Shown in pieces: positions 61,436 to 64,000 of a DNA stretch of 64,000 nucleotides (the first letter of the stretch is position 1; every line of letters starts with the position of its first letter). This DNA is from Asterias amurensis (lineage: Eukaryota > Echinodermata > Asteroidea > Forcipulatida > Asteriidae): assembly GCF_032118995.1 (NCBI RefSeq), contig NC_092656.1:13072261-13136260 (forward strand), read 5' to 3'. The notes under the pieces are model-generated. The model searched no databases and was not told where the DNA came from. It saw nothing but the letters and a program-made list of their open reading frames with translations. A program made the position numbers and the translations under genes.

Positions 61436-61747
61436 TTAAAGACAGTGGACACTACTGGTAATTGTCAAAGACCAGTCGAGATAACAATGAAAGAAAAAAC
61501 ACCCTTGTCACACGAACTTGTGTGCGTTTAGATAGTTGATTTCAAGACCTCAAGAAACTTGAGGTCTCGAAATCAAATTCGTGGAAAATTACTTCTTTCT
61601 CGAAAACTACGTCACTTCAGAGGGAGCCGTTTCTCACAATGTTTTATACTATCAACCTCTCCCCATTACTCGTTACCAAGTGAGGTTTTAACATGTTTAA
61701 GCTGATAATTATTGTGAGAAATTACCAATAGTGTCCACTGCCTTTAA
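61436..61747. mobile_element. MITE family A, copy 13 (internally shortened)
   Basis: TTAAAGACAGTGGACACTAC tip, a segment of about 70 bp missing after CCAGTC, then the central hairpin and right tip. Confidence 0.87.
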
Positions 61748-63482
61748 AGTGAGGTAAGAGACTCGTTTTATTTTTTTTAATGTTTCCTATGGACTGCAGC
61801 TATTAGAAAACTGCAATATCTATATATTTGAGATCATCCTTTATTGGCTGTTTAAGATATTACCTCTATTTTTATTCAATTGAAAAGCGTAAGACTGCTG
61901 TACGTTTTGGGTCTTGAGTGCTGTCCAGGGGCTAAAATCACAGACTTCTCGGGCCTGTAGTCCAGTCCACTGAGTCCAGGGTAAATTGGAGCCCTGAAAT
62001 TCTCAGTACATTTAATTTGTTCAGGGCCAAATTTAATGGAGCTGGTGGAAAAGAAATTACAGTCTAACCTCACATAAAAATAGATGGAAAATTGTTTTCT
62101 CAAGATACTTTTTCAGAGTGAAGTTTGAAACATTGTCATTGGTTATTGACAACAATGGTCATTTGTCTGAACATGCTGAAGAGGAATGTTTACCTTCAGT
62201 CTAACTGTAAAGAAGTCCAATGTTGTTATAACTTATTACACAATAAAATATCTCTCAAATTCAGGGAACTTAAAAAATGTACAGGCCCATATTTTTATGA
62301 GATAGATTTCCTTTTCAAGTATTGAGAATAAGTTTTTTTTTAAGCAGTGTACACTGCACAAGTGCTGTGACAGTGAGAGAAAAGTTCATTTCAACTAAAC
62401 ACTGATACATGTTTTAAATTAGTTCATGTTCAGTTTTAATCTCTGTAATCATGGTAATTTTTGTGTAAATTTACTTTATATACGTACTCAATTGTGTTTG
62501 TGTGATAAAACTTAGATTGTTACAAACTTTGCACTGGAAGGGTATACATGCAATCGCAAGTAATCAGCATTTTAAAATGTGAGGTCAGAGACCTGTAGTC
62601 AATGTTTTTCACCATTTTCATAAAAGGAGTGACAAGTATTTTTTTTTAATCACAAAGTTAAAATTGACCTCGGAGCAAGTGCAAACCCTAACAAGGTTAC
62701 CAGCTAAAATATCATCCCACATATCTGATGATAATTTTGGTGAGCAGAATTTTTTTTTTTTTTCTGATGACAAGCAGCTCTAGGAACATGATGTATGTGT
62801 TGTACAGTTTTTTTAGCACAGCACCATTGTGTCCGTGTTTCCTTGTTCTGTTCCGATGTTGTGGTTGTCTTGAATGTTTTAAAACAAAACTGAAAGATAT
62901 TTTAAATAGTTTAGGCATACATGTACGTACATTTTAAGAATGTGTGTCTTGTCAAAGTGTCAGTCCGACCGAACAGTGCGTTTCCTTTTCATTACCTTTA
63001 CTGAGCAGTAACAAAAGATTCACTCGAGCAAATCTTTCAAATATTTCAGAAAATAATTGTGTGTCAGGTGTTTACACACACCTGGCATTGCATACATTTT
63101 TGAATGGTTGCGTGTACACTGTACAGCCTGTGTAAAGAATTGTATGGAATGTACAGTGTACAATCTATGACACCAGTGTAAGAAAGAAATAAAAACCGTG
63201 TGTGAAACGCTGGATGTAATGGAAAGGACTACATGTACCTTCCACGCCCAGTCTGAAACAATGTTTTGCTTGGTTTTGGTCTTTGCCTTATAAATGGTTA
63301 AACTCAGTGCGAAGTTTTCATGATCAACATCATCAAAGCCCCCCTCAAAAATAATGTTTTCTTCTAATATTTACAATCCAAAAATGTCACCGTTTGTAAA
63401 TTTGTCGCTTGTACCACGAACTGATGCAGTCTGACACAAAGCACACATTTTTGCAAATATTATTTTTGTTTTACAAGTTATT
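61748..63482. other. Probable OTUD7 intron, no feature seen
   Basis: AT-rich DNA with a T-run at 62750-62763. Open frames here are short and without motifs. Confidence 0.45.
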
Positions 63483-63852
63483 TTAAAGGATTTGGGTACT
63501 TTTTGTAACACAAAACACAATGTCCACGCATTTACATTAAACTTACACCGTTTGAAAATAATAGAAAACGTATCTTAAAATATTAGTTGCTGAGGTGCTG
63601 TAATTTTTGAGAAATGATTAAAACAAGTCATGAAAATACATTTTGACATGCTAAAATAATTTTCGTCTCATGATCAGTGAGACGAAAATTGTTTTCATGA
63701 CATTGTCTTACTCATTTCTCAAAAACTACAGCACCTCAGCAAGCAATATTTTCGGGAAAGCTTTCTACTATCATTATCTTCAAACTGTGTAAGTTTAGTG
63801 TAAATCTGTGGACATTGTGTTTTTTGTCCTACAAAAAGTACAGACCCTTTAA
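63483..63852. mobile_element. Fold-back element family D, complete
   Basis: Tips TTAAAGGATTTGGGTACTTT and the complement ending AGTACAGACCCTTTAA. Near-full-length arms meet at TCGTCTCATGATCAGTGAGACGA. A fragment of one end is at 27836-27890. Confidence 0.9.
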
Positions 63853-64000
63853 ATGTTTTACTCAAATATTGTTTATTCTTTTTTACATTTTCAGCAAGTG
63901 TGTATAACATGACTAATATGCAATGGTTTCATTAGCAAAAACGACGAATCACTGGATTTGCCATTTTGTACATTTTTTTCACAAAGTGATGCCAAACCTA

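Overview
The window reads as metazoan nuclear DNA: host genes with many short exons and GT-AG introns, separated by dense families of short inverted-repeat transposons, tRNA-headed SINEs and fold-back elements. The gene set (cactin, Lines/LINS1, an OTUD7-type first exon, a DEG/ENaC channel) and the style of repeats suggest a marine deuterostome. An echinoderm such as a sea star is my best guess, but this is an impression and not proven from the sequence.

Layout. (1) 709-12282, minus strand: a complete 11-exon DEG/ENaC channel gene of 503 codons. (2) 12.3-22.4 kb: no gene that I can support. It holds MITEs, a SINE, transposon-like GC-rich repeats and a 3.3-kb satellite of 22 copies of a 147-bp unit (about 18600-21868). 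(3) 22495-23528, minus: a two-exon gene for an unrecognised 197-aa charged protein. It is head-to-head with (4) 24908-42732, plus: cactin, 18 exons and 722 aa, complete, with introns full of repeats. (5) 45493-50203, minus: LINS1 (Lines homologue), five coding exons and 916 aa, convergent with cactin. (6) 56465-56543, plus: the first coding exon of an OTUD7/Cezanne-type deubiquitinase. The rest of that gene lies beyond the right edge, so 56.5-64 kb is probably its first intron.

The coding models were built by hand. Every junction was checked for GT/AG and reading phase, and each joined frame closes exactly. The genes do not form a pathway. Cactin is a spliceosome-linked nuclear protein, LINS1 an alpha-helical Wnt-linked protein, OTUD7 a ubiquitin-chain protease and DEG/ENaC a membrane channel.

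The best unexplained signals are: a phase-0, stop-free triplet-repeat intron in the channel gene that would insert 155 codons if retained; a 147-bp satellite with a duplicated higher-order block; two MITE families that share flanks but exchange central hairpins; fold-back elements whose two arms change together; a roughly 58-bp GC-rich hairpin present three times; and an in-frame partial duplication of the OTUD7 first exon with its own ATG and donor.
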